The notes: generated by a model from the sequence alone, not told the origin. A stretch of DNA of 64,000 nt from Timema cristinae (GCA_039000515.1 JBCFYV010000100.1:30616421-30680420); one strand, 5' to 3'; positions 10,231-22,992 are shown, numbered from the stretch's first letter. Numbers and translations are program-made.

Positions 10231-12574
10231 ACTTCTTTTGTACTTGTGGGAAAATGTTACTTTGAAAATTTTAGACATGTTTAGTTATAATATCTAGTAA
10301 CTTTTGTTATCTGTTAGTTACCACTATCATTATGGGGAATGAACTGTATGTAATTGTATCTGTGCAGGTTAAGTTGTCATCGAGGCCTGTGGTTGACCAA
10401 ACATTGACGACTAAACAGAGGACTGGCAAGAGTTATACCATGGCCTACAATATAAAGTGCTCACCCCTCCCTCTATTGATCCATGTAAAGCGGTGGAATC
10501 ATCTCGATGATGATGATGATGACTGTCGTCCTGATCATTCTGGGAGATTACAGGCTAGCAGAGACTTCTCACTGAAGATTACACAGACATTCAAACGCAC
10601 AACTCTTCCCACCCTTGTGATTCCCTTTCTGCCCATCGATATCATTTATAATTTTTTAATTCTTGATTTTTAAATAACGCACAGGATAAAATCAGGATTA
10701 CAACCTTTAACAACACCCTAATCCTGATGAGCAAGGTTGTAGAAAGTCTAAGGGTGTGTGCTACAAAGTTAACATAATATAAATAAAATTTTATACAACT
10801 ATATGGAAGTGAGAAGGTGGGCGGAGGTAATTCAATAACAAAAATGTAATGTATAAAATAGAATATGACCATTGGATATTTTTCGCTTCTAAAATTATTA
10901 GAATTAGGAGACATGATTGAATACGCCTCATTTTGTTTTGAGTTTGCCTCTTTTGTGCAAGTTAATTGAATGTATATTATAATGATTTTCTTTGTGCCTC
11001 AAGAATATTAAGAGAAACATTTACTTTTGCTAGAAAAAAGGTTTTTTAATTACCATATATTATAACAGTGACTTTAGTCATTGTGAATTTAACTGATTTT
11101 ATCTTTTATTAAATGTGTTACCAAATCCACACCTTGTGTTTTCTTTGGACGAGAAGTAGGTTGAGAATTGAAATTAATGCATACAAAACAAGTGCTTTGA
11201 TTGATTAATGTTGTTATAGACTCCAATTGTCACAGAAAGAGTGGTAAACATTGGTAATAAATTACTATCTATTATGTGTTATTTTTTAGTAATGGTGACA
11301 GCTGCATATTACAACTTGACATAAGAAAATGTTTAATTCAATCTAGTAACCTTTCTAGCTATCAAATTATGTTCTCCTTCTCCTACGTATATTGGATTGT
11401 AGCAAAAAGTCTTATAACATGAATATTAATATCAGTGGTCGCATGATCTAATGTGTCCATTGGACAAGATTGTCATGGCAGAAATATTGATATTTGGATC
11501 TTGGTTAGGTGCATAAGGGTGGTTTTTCTAAATAAGTGTATTCTCAATGTTCATGCTAATATAGGTAACTGCCTCTAAACTATACCTTCCTCATCCCTTT
11601 GCTATTTGTTAAAATATTAGTTGGATAGCCTGAATGGGTAGCAAGACAGTGAATAAAACACATTTTTACAACATACACTTATATGTTAATGATTGCTTGA
11701 TGAGTGGGAATACCCTGAGTTAAATGAAGTCAAATTTGAAGCTTTTATTCAAGTATTCCTTCTCATTGTCGAGAACGCTTGTCTTGGACTAAATAGTCCA
11801 ATGCACCATTGTATCATAATATGTTCAGGACAAACTCAACACTGAAAAAGGCATGAATCTTTCTCTGACAAATAAATAGGCTTACACTATATGTAATATA
11901 TTTGGGTGTACTTTGGTATAATTGTAAATGCATTTATATTATAAACCCGCCTCGGTGGCGTAGTTGGCTAACGCACTAGTGTTGAGCTCGACTGCTGAGG
12001 ACGGGGAGATCAAGGTTCAAATCTCGGTCGGGTGAACTGGGGGTGGTTTTTCCTAAATGGTTTTCCACTCTCTCTCTCTCCACGCAAATGTGGGTTCACT
12101 TCCTCTAATTCAACCTTCCCAATCCCTGAAACCATTAGCGTAATTAGTACTTAAACCGCATAACCCAAACGGGTAGTAAGACGCGGTGCTAAATAATAAT
12201 AAAAATAATTTATATTAAAAACAAAACTATCTCACTGTTTTCTATATTTGTTTAAAAATAACTCCTGAACATGAGAATTAAACCTGTGAGTACCATTATC
12301 CATGCATTAATTAGTAGAAAAATTATATCTGGTCTTGGTTAAATCACATAAGCAGATAATGAAAAGTCCTGAACTAAACAATGTAATAAGGACAATCAAT
12401 GAGGTGTTGAATTCAAGCAAACCTGGGGAGGGTTGGAGGTCGATGGAGGGGGAAGGGGGGTTATCCCCTTAAAATAATAATAGTCGAATATTTCTTAATA
12501 TTTTTTTTCTTTATTTGATGGTTTTTAACCCATTTTATTTTTTAACAACTACACCCCCTCCCTTGTGATTGAAT
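10231..12574. other. Harbinger interior of unit 2, between the two genes
   Basis: This holds the inter-gene part of the element, identical to 1-2345 apart from indels. It carries a SINE-C fragment (11495-11654) and a SINE-A (11944-12207). A 113-codon open frame at 10332-10673 (also 102-443) follows a possible acceptor CTGTGCAG, but splicing exon 2 of the Myb gene to it would reach a stop at once, so I do not call it an exon. Confidence 0.5.
11944..12207 (+). mobile_element. SINE-A (unit 2, inside Harbinger)
   Basis: Duplicate of the SINE-A at 1715-1978, same sequence and same position within the element, showing that the insertion predates the tandem duplication. Confidence 0.9.
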
Positions 12575-15500
12575 TCAACACTGGTTATAGAAGTAGGACA
12601 TGACACAGTTTTCCGCATCACCATAGAGCGTGGACCCATGTGGTACTGTGTAAGATGCGTTAATCCTATATTTTACATGGCGATTTCCCCAGGAGGCGTA
12701 TTTCCATGTTTTAGCTACACATAAAATTGACGACGGACAAAACACACAAAACAGTTGACAATACAAGACAAGATCAATGTTCATGGCTGAAATGGCGCCG
12801 GATGAAAGCGGCCCGGACAGCTCTCCCCCGCTCGTTGGGACGCACATTCTGTATAAGAACATGTTCCACGGGTCCTCAGGTGGGAGCTCACGGTGTCGGA
12901 TGGCGATGTTGTGTAACACAGCACATGCAATTATGACTTTGGTGGAGGTGGGAAAGTTGGTTCTCAGCTTTTGTCCGAGGCATGCAAATCTACGTTTCCA
13001 TACCCCGAACAAACACTCCACCACTTTCCTTGTCTGCTTTTGTGCTGTGTTGTACCACCGCCCCTCTGGAGTTTGTGGGTCCGGTACTGGAGTGTAGAGG
13101 TAATTCAATTGTGGATATCCACTATCTCCAAGAAGATTGCCCCTCACTTGATGTGTCTCCAGTCGAGTCTTCATGCGACTGTTGCTGAAGATCCTGGCAT
13201 CATGGGTGCTTCCTGGCCAACGTGCCACAATGTCCAGAATCTCCATATCCGGCCCAGAAACAACCTCAAAGTGGTAAAATGCAATAAGCAAAATAAGATA
13301 ACATAGCCAAAAGACTTAAAAATATATGTTCGACTTTGAATAGATAAGCTACCTTCTTTCAGAATTTAACATTCATTCCTAAAAAGAGAGGCAGGTGAAG
13401 AGCATCCAGCTGTTAATTTGACTAATAAAGTTATTAACATATGTATACCTATAAATGCATTTCCCTTACGAGGTAGGCAAAAAAATGTGTATGTATGTGT
13501 ATATATATATAAAAGCTCAAAAACAAAACAAAAAATTCACGGATGTGCTTGATCTTTACAATTTTTGTTGTAGCGGACACATTATTTACAACGTGGGAGA
13601 GGGACATCAAGTTATTAATTTAGCATAAATGTAGCTGAATCAAATGTTACCCTTTAAATATTTGGTTTGATATCTAAATACTAACATTATATATAAATTT
13701 TAATTATGCTCTTATCAGCCTGAATGGTCTACGGTGTCACTCTTGTGTTGGACTGATGTACTGAGGACAGGAAGATCGGGGTTCAATCCCGGTCAGGTCC
13801 ATTTAAAGTGTTTTTTTTTTCTTCTGAAATGGTTTCCCACTCTTCCTCCATACAAATGCAGGTGAATTACCTCTTAAGTGTTTTCATCCTCATCCCCTAC
13901 CCCATAGTGTATTAAAAAAACTTCAATAAATAAATCAAATAGCTGAACATTTAGGGACATGTACTGTTTCCTGTTCCGGAAGAGCTCAGCAAATTCCCCT
14001 CCTGGGCTTTTGATTGCTACATGAGTGCAATCAATACACCCAGATACACCGGGGAAATGGTACATGTTCCAGAACAGGAGGTAGTTTCTTTCAACTTCCT
14101 GGTCTGTGGTCGGGAACTTGACATATTCCAAGAGGTGGCCTGTCAACTCATCAGACACCACCTACAAATAAACTACTACAATTATTGACCAAGTTTTTGA
14201 AAATTATCTTATTTATGGTTGGTCCGGGGATTGCATACATCAAGTTATAATAAAACCTTAGTATGTACTTGCAATAGAAGACCAACAAAAAATATCTCTA
14301 CCAGTTGAAGACTAGTTGAGTGGTAAATTTACTAACACAGGCCTATTTTAAAAATTTAACACAAATTATGCATACACATTTAAAAAGAATATAAAACCTT
14401 AATTAGGCTTATATAAAAAAATTAATTTCATCACAAAGTAGGCCTACAAACTTTAAAAGAATATAAAGCCTATATTATATGAAAAAATATACTAGGCCTA
14501 TCTTACAAAATATGTTGATAGTTTTGGAATTGACAAACAAATATTGGAACCAACCATGTTTTCATTTTAACATACAGTACCTTGACTATCCTGGATATGG
14601 TGGCAGAGCTCAACCGAACCAGATCACCACAAACCAACTGTAAAATATACAATATCTTAGATTTGTCTTAACAATATTCATATTAATTGAAAAGAGGGTA
14701 CATTTGCTCAAGGCTATACTATTCCCACCCCTATCCCATTGTTGCAAATATGTGGATAGACCAAACAGCTTGTTGACTACTATGTGAAAAAATTAAATAA
14801 TATGTATGCATATTATATGCATCAAAGTGTTTATGGGAAAACAGCGATCAACTGATAATTACATTAAACAATATAGAATAAGCTTTAAATGAACTTTAAC
14901 AAGAAAAAAAATGTGTAGGCCTACAGGTATGTTATGTCACATTTTTAATATGGTTGTAGTCTGTAGAATCCCAGCAACTAAATATATTGTACCATCCAAA
15001 GGCTCATGGAATTATTGATAAAATAAATAAAGAAATAAATGTTTGTAATCAAATAATATAGTTTGGTAAAATATTGAATTTTAACTTTTTTAAGCTTAGA
15101 TTATGTTTTAGTAAAACGTTCGTTTACATTTACGCATTATATTTATATATAATCACATTATGTTCATGTAGAATAAACGAGAATATAACTACAATTTATA
15201 TTTTTACGTGACTAACCAGCTCTCTTGGACCATGCTGTTAGTAAACAAATAAATAAACAAAGATAACGTAAATATAGGCGCCTGTATCTGTGGACCACAA
15301 TTTTTTCTTTTGATAATGTAATTAATTTTATACAAGGGCATTTTGAGGATATAAGGCAAAGATATTAAAATAATAATTTCAAAACATATTTACCTGAAAA
15401 CTACCAGTCCCATAAAATCGAAGAGCTGTAATAACCTTTATTAAAGGTGGCACTGGCAAACCGCGGGCGTTTTGGTTTGGACCAGTCAACAGTGGGACGA

Positions 15501-15681
15501 TGACGTTCACCACTGTATCTTTGCTGAATCAGAATCTTCTGATGAATTCCCTGTCGGAATAAAATTCGACAGGGTTTTCCGCATCCCGCAAATATCTTTT
15601 GGGTTCGGGTAACTTATCGATGACACCGATAACCTCAACCAAATCCACTAAATCATCATCGAAAACCCGATCGTCATCCAT
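12575..15681 (-). pseudogene. Harbinger transposase (HARBI1-like DDE nuclease), copy 2, damaged
   Basis: Same exon structure as copy 1: exon 1 15681-15394, exon 2 14637-14581, exon 3 14161 to about 13943, exon 4 13264 to 12575. It carries the same in-frame TGA (15529-15531) and the same missing donor after SLNVQ, so both lesions predate the duplication. The DDE residues are retained. It lies in the right half of the full-length element and converges on the Myb-like gene. No coding difference between the two copies was seen, which makes a functional difference unlikely. Confidence 0.9.
13717..13929 (+). mobile_element. SINE-C at transposase exon 3 (unit 2)
   Basis: Duplicate of the SINE-C at 3488-3700, again abutting the donor-less end of exon 3 (about 13943). 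Confidence 0.75.
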
Positions 15682-15769
15682 CTTGAAAGTTGAATAGTGT
15701 CGATTTAGTGTGCTCGCGGCGCTGCTAAAACTTTGGTCGTATCGATACTAAACTCAAGTGGGCTGCGCG

Positions 15770-15868
15770 ACTAAGATATGACTATGAAACGTACTTCATT
15801 CGGTTTTAGGGAGGATGGCACCTACACTTTCTACTTAGGCTTACTAACTGCGACTATGAAACCGGCCC
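15770..15868 (-). repeat. Harbinger right terminal inverted repeat (copy 2)
   Basis: The terminal block GACTATGAAACCGGCCC ends at 15868, and the subterminal block GACTATGAAACGTACT starts near 15779. Both are inverted relative to 6626-6731. The element ends here and TAG follows. Confidence 0.75.
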
Positions 15869-15895
15869 TAGGAATGGATTCTATATCAGACGAAA

Positions 15896-16141
15896 CCCGC
15901 CTCGGTGGCGTAGTTGGCTAACGCGCTAGTCGTGTTGAGCTCGACTGCTGAGGACGGGGAGATCGAGGTTCGAATATCGGTCGGGTGAACTGGGGGTTGT
16001 TTTTCCTAAATGGTTTTCCACTCTCCCTCCACGCAAATGCGGGATCACTTCCTCTAATTCAACCTTCCCAATTCCTAATCCATTAGCGTAATTAGTACTT
16101 AAAGCGTATAACCCGAACGGGTAGTAAGACACGGTGCTAAA

Positions 16142-16169
<28 letters not shown>
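15896..16169 (+). mobile_element. SINE-A with TSD (unit 2)
   Basis: Duplicate of the SINE-A at 5666-5939, with the same TSD (ATATCAGACGAAAC) on both sides. A one-base insertion lies just past the right TSD (AAACATGTC versus AAACTGTC in unit 1). Confidence 0.93.
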
Positions 16170-16173
<4 letters not shown>

Positions 16174-16656
16174 CAGACGAAACATGTCAATTTATAGTCC
16201 GAAAACGTCATCACGTGATCAGAGATGGATAGAGGGGAATCCAAAGGAGGGCAGAGACGGATAAAGGAAGTGGAACTTGGTGCATTCATGGAATTGATGA
16301 AACAACTGGTGCTCGCCCATATGGTTCTATTCGTGGAACATTCTCGAAGCTTCCATCGGAGTCTTGATGCATCCATAGCGTTCTACCGGGGTCTTGAGGC
16401 ATATGTGACGTGGAAATCATGACTTCATCTGGCATGAAATGCCGGGCCGGCCCTGAGCGGCACTTTTTTAGTTGAACGGGAACGTTGATGCGGGTAGGAC
16501 TGGTTAAGTCATTTAGGGAGTAATTGTGTGAGTAGCATTATTTAATAATCATGTATGTAACGTATCCATATAAGTTACACATTTTATTATTTCATTTGTG
16601 TTAATTGATAATTAATGGTGATAATAACTATCAAACGTGATAGCTGCAGATCACAT

Positions 16657-16704
<48 letters not shown>

Positions 16705-16921
16705 GGCCTATATACATACAAATCGGTTAGGTAGCTTCTATAACCGCCATACAAGTTTCTTTCTATCTAGATAGAACTGTATCTAATTTTATAATTCTAA
16801 AATAAATATACAACCTTAAGAAACGTTTCTTTGAAGATCACCGAGCTCCTCCATTTAACTCACTTTTTCCTCCATTCCTTACCAATTCAAGTAAATAATG
16901 AATCACAAACACTCACGGAAA

Positions 16922-17185
16922 TTATTATTATTATTATATTTAGCACCACGTCTTACTACCCGCTCAGGTTATACGCTTTAAGTACTAATTACGCAAATGG
17001 ATTAGGAATTGGGAAGGTTGAATTAGAGGAAATGAACCCGCCTTTGCGTGGAGGGAGAGTGGAAAACCATTTAGGAAAAATCGCTCCCAGTTCACCCAAC
17101 CGATATTCGAACCTCGATCTCCCCGTCCTCAGCAGTCGAGCTCAACACGACAAGCGCGTTAGCCAACTACGCCACCGAGGCGGGT
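16922..17185 (-). mobile_element. SINE-A, minus strand, 12-bp TSD
   Basis: Full-length in antisense: T1 tail at 16922 side, head ending CCACCGAGGCGGG. TSD CACTCACGGAAA at 16910-16921 and 17186-17197. It interrupts the first single-copy sequence beyond the tandem array. Confidence 0.93.
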
Positions 17186-17689
17186 CACTCACGGAAAGAA
17201 AACAATTCTTTGGATTACTTAATTTAAAAAATTGGCTAGTAAAAAGTCTATTCTATTTTAAAAACTTAAGAAATACGTTCCTTTCCATCCTCACCTTAAG
17301 GTACATATTTTTGTATTATTGTAAGCAAAGTTCATACTCTAATACAAATTTGTTTTTAAAAAAAATGTCATCTAAAGTGCTTGCAAACAATGAGACTTAC
17401 ATACAATCTTTAGATACCCATGCTGTGTTAAAACCTAGACTAAAGAATATCGTCGAAAGATGTTTAATTATTATTGTTTCTCTATTGCGACGCCAACTAG
17501 AAGGTTTGTTAGGACGCGTTTTAGAAGCGTTTCTGCTAGAGTGGATGGTAAACAATTAAAACTGTCAGAAGCTTATCAACCCAACAGACAGGCTTTTCTC
17601 TCTCTCTCTATCTAATTTAACGATTGGCCTAGTACCATGCGCGCTCTTCTTTAGACCGTGTGGCTCCTAATGTGGGGGTTGCGAATACA

Positions 17690-17938
17690 CTTTTGTTTTT
17701 ATCACTGCGTCTCTTACATCCCATTCGGGTTACATGCCTATATACTAATTACACTAGTGGTTTAGGGATTAGGAAGGTTTAATCGAGAGGAAGTGCACTT
17801 GAATTTTCGTGGAAGGATAGTGGAAAACCGTTAGGAAAACCACAATCAGTGCACCTGACTAGGATTTAACCCCGATCCCCCCGTCTTCGACAGTCTAGTC
17901 CAACACGAGAGTAGTGCGTTAGACTACGTGGCCACCAA
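17690..17938 (-). mobile_element. SINE-C, minus strand
   Basis: Antisense tail CTTACATCCCATTCGGGTTA, body GTGGAAAACCGTTAGGAAAA, B box region GATTTAACCCCGATC and head AGACTACGTGGCCACC. Diverged, no clear TSD. Confidence 0.8.
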
Positions 17939-18236
17939 AGCAAGTAGCTTCACCATTTCTTTACATAAGTTATTTTTGAGGTATTTAAACGGGGACATTT
18001 ACTTGAATCATTGGTCATGCAGACCTAATGTCTCGCTCATCTCATCTGGTTTGGCAGTTACAAGGCGGTTAGAGTACAAATATTGGCTGCATGTACTGAT
18101 GGTGGTTTTCACAAAATACACGTAAATTTAGATACACGTCCTTTAAAATATACGCTAATCTAATCCTACCCCATTGTTAAAAGGCCTATAGACCATCCGG
18201 GTATCAAGACGTAGTGGAAAAGTAATAATAATAAAA

Positions 18237-18524
18237 TATTATTATTAGCACCGCGTCTTACTACACGTTTGGGCTATACGCACTTACGCTAATGTGTAAT
18301 GGTAGGATGATTGTGAGATGAAATGGAGGACCTACAATTTAACGTGGGATCCGAACCACGGTGGAGGCCTGGCACTCCACACATTCACAAGTTGTTATTA
18401 ATACACGTATTGTCAGAGGTGAAGGAAGGGTTTGTCAATCAGATAAATCTGTGCCGGGACCGAGGATTTAACCCTGAACCCCAGCACAGAAGTCCGACAC
18501 CTTACCCTTAGACCGCCAAGTCAC
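18237..18524 (-). mobile_element. SINE-B, minus strand
   Basis: Complete antisense copy: T1 tail GCACCGCGTCTTACTACACG, body with CACGGTGGAGGCCTGGCA, and head ending TAGACCGCCAAGTCAC. The (TAA) run lies to its left. Confidence 0.9.
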
Positions 18525-18540
18525 TTAGTAAAAAAAAAAC

Positions 18541-18655
18541 TTCAATGATTGGGTCTGCCGATGACGGGAAGATCGGGGTTCTAATCACGGTTAAATCTTC
18601 TGAGAGGGTTTTTTTCCTAAATGGTTTTCCACTCTCCTTCCCTGTCTCTCAACTG
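18541..18655 (+). mobile_element. SINE-C fragment
   Basis: Partial head TGATGACGGGAAGATC-like with GGGGTTCTAATCACGG, then CCTAAATGGTTTTCCACTCT. The 3' half is missing. It follows the SINE-B directly. Confidence 0.65.
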
Positions 18656-19021
18656 TTAGCTCATTAATGTGAAAGAGAATGCCACCAATTTGGCCAATGA
18701 CAACTTTTTATTTGTTCGTGCCGGGAATTTAATTCTAGACCTTAAGCTCAGAAGTTATACGTGCCAACCAATTTTTAAGCATATCCCCACTGAGTACAGT
18801 AAAAACAATTAAAAAATAAAGGTATTATTTAAAAAAAATGAGACAGCAAATTCATACAAATAGAATGTGCTCTGGATTCAATTTTGTTATTTTAAAAAAT
18901 ATATGCATTATGTAAAGTGTTCACACGAATGCGACCGAGTATTAAATCTTGTTGAGAATTATAAACTGCACATTTGCAATCGGTGCCAATGTCTCCTGTC
19001 ACGTGTAAAATAAAGGCAGTC

Positions 19022-19378
19022 TATAATCAGCCGAGCTTGTGGCGTAGCTGTCATCGCACCTGGCTACGAGTCTAGTGGTCTCAGATTTGATTCCTGGTTG
19101 GTACCGTGGGTATTCTTCCCGAAAGGAGAATTAAACCAACAGTGACCAGGTTTGGTTAATTAGGCTTAAGTTAGGTTTAAGTGTTCCCACCGGTTCCATA
19201 CCCTCATATTCACTATAACCATCACCTCATCTCATCTCATCAGGACATGGAAAGGATGTACGATTAGTACATTCGGACGTCCCTTGAGCAACAGTACATT
19301 AGTACTGGCTGATCTTTCCTCTACTGGGCTACGAATGATGTAACTCAGATGCTCAGTATATTTATTTATAGGCTATAG
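19022..19378 (+). mobile_element. tRNA-derived SINE of another family (SINE-D)
   Basis: Head GCTTGTGGCGTAGCTGTCAT with a B-box-like AGATTTGATTCCTGG, then a ~280-bp body (CCCGAAAGGAGAATTAAACC ... CCTCTACTGGGCTACGAATG) unlike the SINE-A/B/C bodies and without T1. Single copy here, so family status is inferred from the head. Confidence 0.5.
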
Positions 19379-19659
19379 TTTATAATCAATCTGATTTTTG
19401 GTCAAAGTCTAATTTCGATACGAAGGAACTTTTTTTTTGTGTTTATAAAAGTGACAAATCATGTTCATATATGAGCGTAATGCTATAGTTGGATTCTGGT
19501 AAAAATAACAGTATTTAACAGTTACAAAAGTTACTAAAACAATTTTAATATATTCATACGTTAATTCATGTAATCTTCAACTGTCACTTTTGGTAGATAT
19601 CAATAATAGTTTGATAAAAATATTCATAATATAGTAAAATGTTGACAATGTTTATACCC

Positions 19660-19906
19660 GTTTCAGTGGTCGAATAGTATTAGGCATCGCTCTCGCAATA
19701 TATTAGACTGACGATAGTGGGAAGTTCGGGGTCCAAATCCCGGTCAGGTATACTAAGGGTGTTTTCCCTGAATGGTTCTCCACTCTCTCTCCATGCTAAT
19801 TCATATACTTCCTCTTTATTTAATCTTACTAATCACCCAATTTGCGCAATTAGTACATATGAAGATAACCCGAACGGATAGTAATAATACACGGTGCTAA
19901 AAACAA
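19660..19906 (+). mobile_element. SINE-C
   Basis: Head CCGTTTCAGTGGTCGAATAG, B box GGGGTCCAAATCCCGG, body GAATGGTTCTCCACTCTCTC, tail GATAACCCGAACGGATAGTA. Diverged. Confidence 0.8.
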
Positions 19907-20998
19907 TGTTGAGCTTTTTTTTTTGTGTGTGTTTTATAAAAGTTCCTTCCAACCAAAATGCTATTAAACATTGCTTTGGTTTATTTTAATTTATGATTGA
20001 CTGAGACAGCGATCATAAAATAACTTTCTCTACCTACCGGAAGTCTTTCTATGGTGCTGCAGGGTTTTGGCAAGACTTTCAAAATGGCTACGTCCCACCA
20101 TTGGTACTACCGACTGGAGTAGGAAAAGATCCGTATTTAGTTTCAAGACTCCGGGATTTCTAAAGTATCTAATAATAATTGATTCCGAATAATGTGTGTG
20201 TTATTTAATATTGTAATTGGCACAAATCTGGAAGAAGAAAACGTTTAGAATACACTATTTTAATTTTAAAAAATTACACATTTTTCCACTACATTAATTT
20301 TGTATAAACGTTGTGCCTCTACGATTAAATTGGATTTCTTTTCTAAAACTTCGAAAGAAAATATGATTGAATTATAAAACTATGAGGATTCACTGTTGAT
20401 TGTAGGTAAAATCTAAACATTCGAGGACATGTAGAAGTATCTTTTGCTTTTTAAATAATACGAGCATGTACTATGAGGCATCTTCAGAAACTGATATGAA
20501 TTGATAAAGCTCTATATTTAAATATCAGGCAATACTATTTTGAGACCTCCCTTGCTCTCGAATAGTCTAAGACGCAAGGCGTACTTTCGTGTTAGATTGA
20601 ATTGTCGGTAAAGAAAAGGTTAGCTTAGTAATTTCATAAGGGAATAGAAGAGATTATATAATCCTCGAGTCCTTGATTATACCTTACATTTTTTGGTATT
20701 TAGAGAGATTTGAGATTCGTAATAGTTTTAAAACTGTAGCCTATCTTGAATACAATAACATGAAGTTCTTGAACTTGATTTAACAAATTTAAGTAATTGG
20801 TTAAATATTCATGCAGATTTAAGTTGTCAGGAGAATACCAAAATAACTAAAGGACAAAATTGAATGAATATAATTAATATACTAAAACAGTGCTTTTTTG
20901 TTTATGGCATATTAAGATATCACAAATAAAATAGAATTTGTCAGTGATACCATGCCTTTAACAATTCATCTTTTAAATTAAATTTTAAATATTTTTAC
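19907..20998. other. No feature recognised
   Basis: AT-rich sequence. I saw no gene, SINE, terminal repeat or tandem array here. Confidence 0.5.
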
Positions 20999-21017
20999 TT
21001 TAACTTAAATTGTAAAT

Positions 21018-21160
21018 TCTTAAAGATTTGAGGATTCTAATTTGGATTAGAGAATTCGTATTTGGATTCAAGGATTTGTATTTGAACTTAAGAATTATAA
21101 TTTGGATTCGAGATTCAAAATCAAATTTAAGATTCGGGTTCAAGAAATACAAAATTCTAC
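21018..21160. repeat. Imperfect short tandem repeat around GGATTC/GAATTC
   Basis: Successive ~25-35 bp segments share ATTTGGATT(C/A)GAGAATTC-like words (GATTCTAATTTGGATTAGAG, TCGTATTTGGATTCAAGG, ATAATTTGGATTCGAGATTC). The pattern resembles interiors of some hAT-type short elements, but I could not find paired ends. Confidence 0.4.
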
Positions 21161-21175
21161 CCATATCAAGTCTTT

Positions 21176-22735
21176 TCCTAAGTAGTACCTCTCTCTCCCC
21201 ACACAAATTAGAGTACGCCTTCTCTAAATTATACCTCCTTCAAACATATCCTAAATATGTAAACATGCGGATATACGAATGGATGTGGACGTGGTCTAGA
21301 AATTTAAATTTGTTAGTAAATTCGTGTCATTCATTTTGCTCACCTTCTTTATTTTGAAACTAAAATGAAAAGGTATTTTTAGTTGAGCTCTGGCTAACCC
21401 TTAAATGAAAAAGGAATACGTATTTTAACAACCACCGTAGAAAATTAGGAGAGGTGTTGTCACCATAAATGAATTATAAACATTTATCTCTATTGCCACT
21501 CTCACACCAAACTCCCCTCTCATGGAAAACATTGACGATTCAATTTATTCCGAACACATTCTATCAGGTATTGAATCAGTGATTGTATCACCGACCTGAA
21601 TCTAATAAAGATTTGATCAAAGGTCTAGATTATATCAAATTTGGAGTAAGTGGTGCTTGGTGCATTTACTTACAATCATCCTATCTTTATCAAGTTTATA
21701 TTATTAATATAATTTCACCAAACTTAATGCAGGTACTATAACAAATAAATAAATCCCTGATTTATATGTTTCATCACTTTCTGGAATCCAGTTTTACGCC
21801 AGAAATAACACTATAAATATTCAACTTTAGTAATATTTGGTGCTGTAAAAGTAAATATATATTTAGAAACTACCCATATAACTAATCCATGAACTTTTAT
21901 AAATATATAAATAATAGATAATAAAAGAAACTAATCATATAATAAGTATAAAATAATAAATAAGTTCTAGCTTGCAAACACTCGGGTTGGTATCCTCAAC
22001 CCAAAATTAATAATAATGTCGGGATTAATCGAGACTCAAAAAATATATTAAAATAAAACAAATCTGAGCTAAAAAATGTACAAAATAATATTACTAATAA
22101 AATAATAATTAAAATCATTATCATTATCTTAAAATCAAAATCAATTATTTTTTAATAATTTTAAAAATTGTCTAAATTTGTCTACTATAGGTTCTTTCAG
22201 AAATAAATGTTTCAATTTTTGTTGACGAACCCTTCAAATGTTTTCTACAACGAGATAAATTTATTTTCGTATATATATTTCTTTAACTAAAGAGTTTTGA
22301 CAATGAATGTGTACTGTACCTTTCAGTATAGGTTAGTACGACATAATTTGTAGTAAAGCATTCCCACAACTGTTTATTTCATAGTATACCCGTGTTGTAC
22401 CGATTGGACTAGAGACAGTTTTCATATCAGTGTCAACAACGAATGAAATCGTTCTGGATGCGGGAATATGTAATGTTTGTACACCGCTGTGTGCGGTCAC
22501 ATGAGATTTGTGATCATTCCCATATGATGGAGAACCTTATTAAATATTCATACGAACAAAATTACTATTCCAGTAATTCAAACTAATTTAAACCACATTT
22601 ACATCACTCATATTTTTGAATTATTTTTCAGCCTGGAGATGTTATTTCTTTGGCAGTTTAGAAAGTATGTTTTCTTTCAGTGTTATTTTTTTTATTATTA
22701 TTTGAGAAATAAAAACGAGACAGTAGTTAAATATT
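21176..22735. other. No confident feature
   Basis: AT-rich. A short SINE-body-like piece lies at about 21182-21250 (CCTCTCTCTCCCCACACAAA, TACGCCTTCTCTAAATTATA). Otherwise nothing recognisable. Confidence 0.4.
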
Positions 22736-22740
22736 TAAAA

Positions 22741-22992
22741 ACCCGTTTCGGTGATCAAATTGTTTAAGGCACTAGCCTCGCAATAAACTGGACTGCTGAT
22801 GACGGGGAGATCGGGTTTCGAATCCTTTTTTGGTGTACGGAGGGTGATTTTTGCTAAATGGGTTTTTTTACGCTCCCTCCACGTAAATAAGGATACACTT
22901 CCTCTTAATTCAATCTTACTCATCCCTAACACATTTGCGTAATTTGTTAATATCTGTATAGTCTGAACAGGTAGTAAGACACAGGGACAAAA
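22741..22992 (+). mobile_element. SINE-C
   Basis: Head ACCCGTTTCGGTGATCAAAT, GACGGGGAGATCGGGTTTCG, body CTCCCTCCACGTAAATAAGG, tail AGTCTGAACAGGTAGTAAGA then CACAGGGACAAAAC. A pentamer microsatellite follows. Confidence 0.8.

Larger units (their letters stand above)
6626..15868. mobile_element. PIF/Harbinger DNA transposon, copy 2, full length (~9.2 kb)
   Basis: Both ends are visible. The left end at 6626 reads GGCCCGGTTTCATAGTC and the right end at 15868, read on the minus strand, is GGGCCGGTTTCATAGTC. TAG flanks both sides (6623-6625 and 15869-15871), a possible 3-bp target duplication of the size known for PIF/Harbinger. It has the two genes typical of the superfamily, in convergent orientation: a Myb/SANT-like gene at 6896-8815 (+) and a DDE transposase at 12575-15681 (-). 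SINEs and intron repeats make it long for the superfamily. The transposase is damaged, so mobility would need a protein supplied from elsewhere. Confidence 0.85.
6492..16722. repeat. Tandem duplication, unit 2 (complete)
   Basis: This is the complete second unit. It begins right after the junction at 6491/6492 and runs to 16722, after which the sequence is single copy in this window. It contains a whole two-gene Harbinger element plus short flanks: 134 bp on the left, and 854 bp on the right with a SINE-A and a (TA)20 run. Only its last 6.5 kb can be compared with unit 1, because unit 1 starts upstream of the window. Confidence 0.9.

Noticed and set aside
16831..17559. 242-codon open frame
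   Set aside because: Its middle is an antisense SINE-A (16922-17185) and the rest is AT-rich sequence with no domain. Chance frame.
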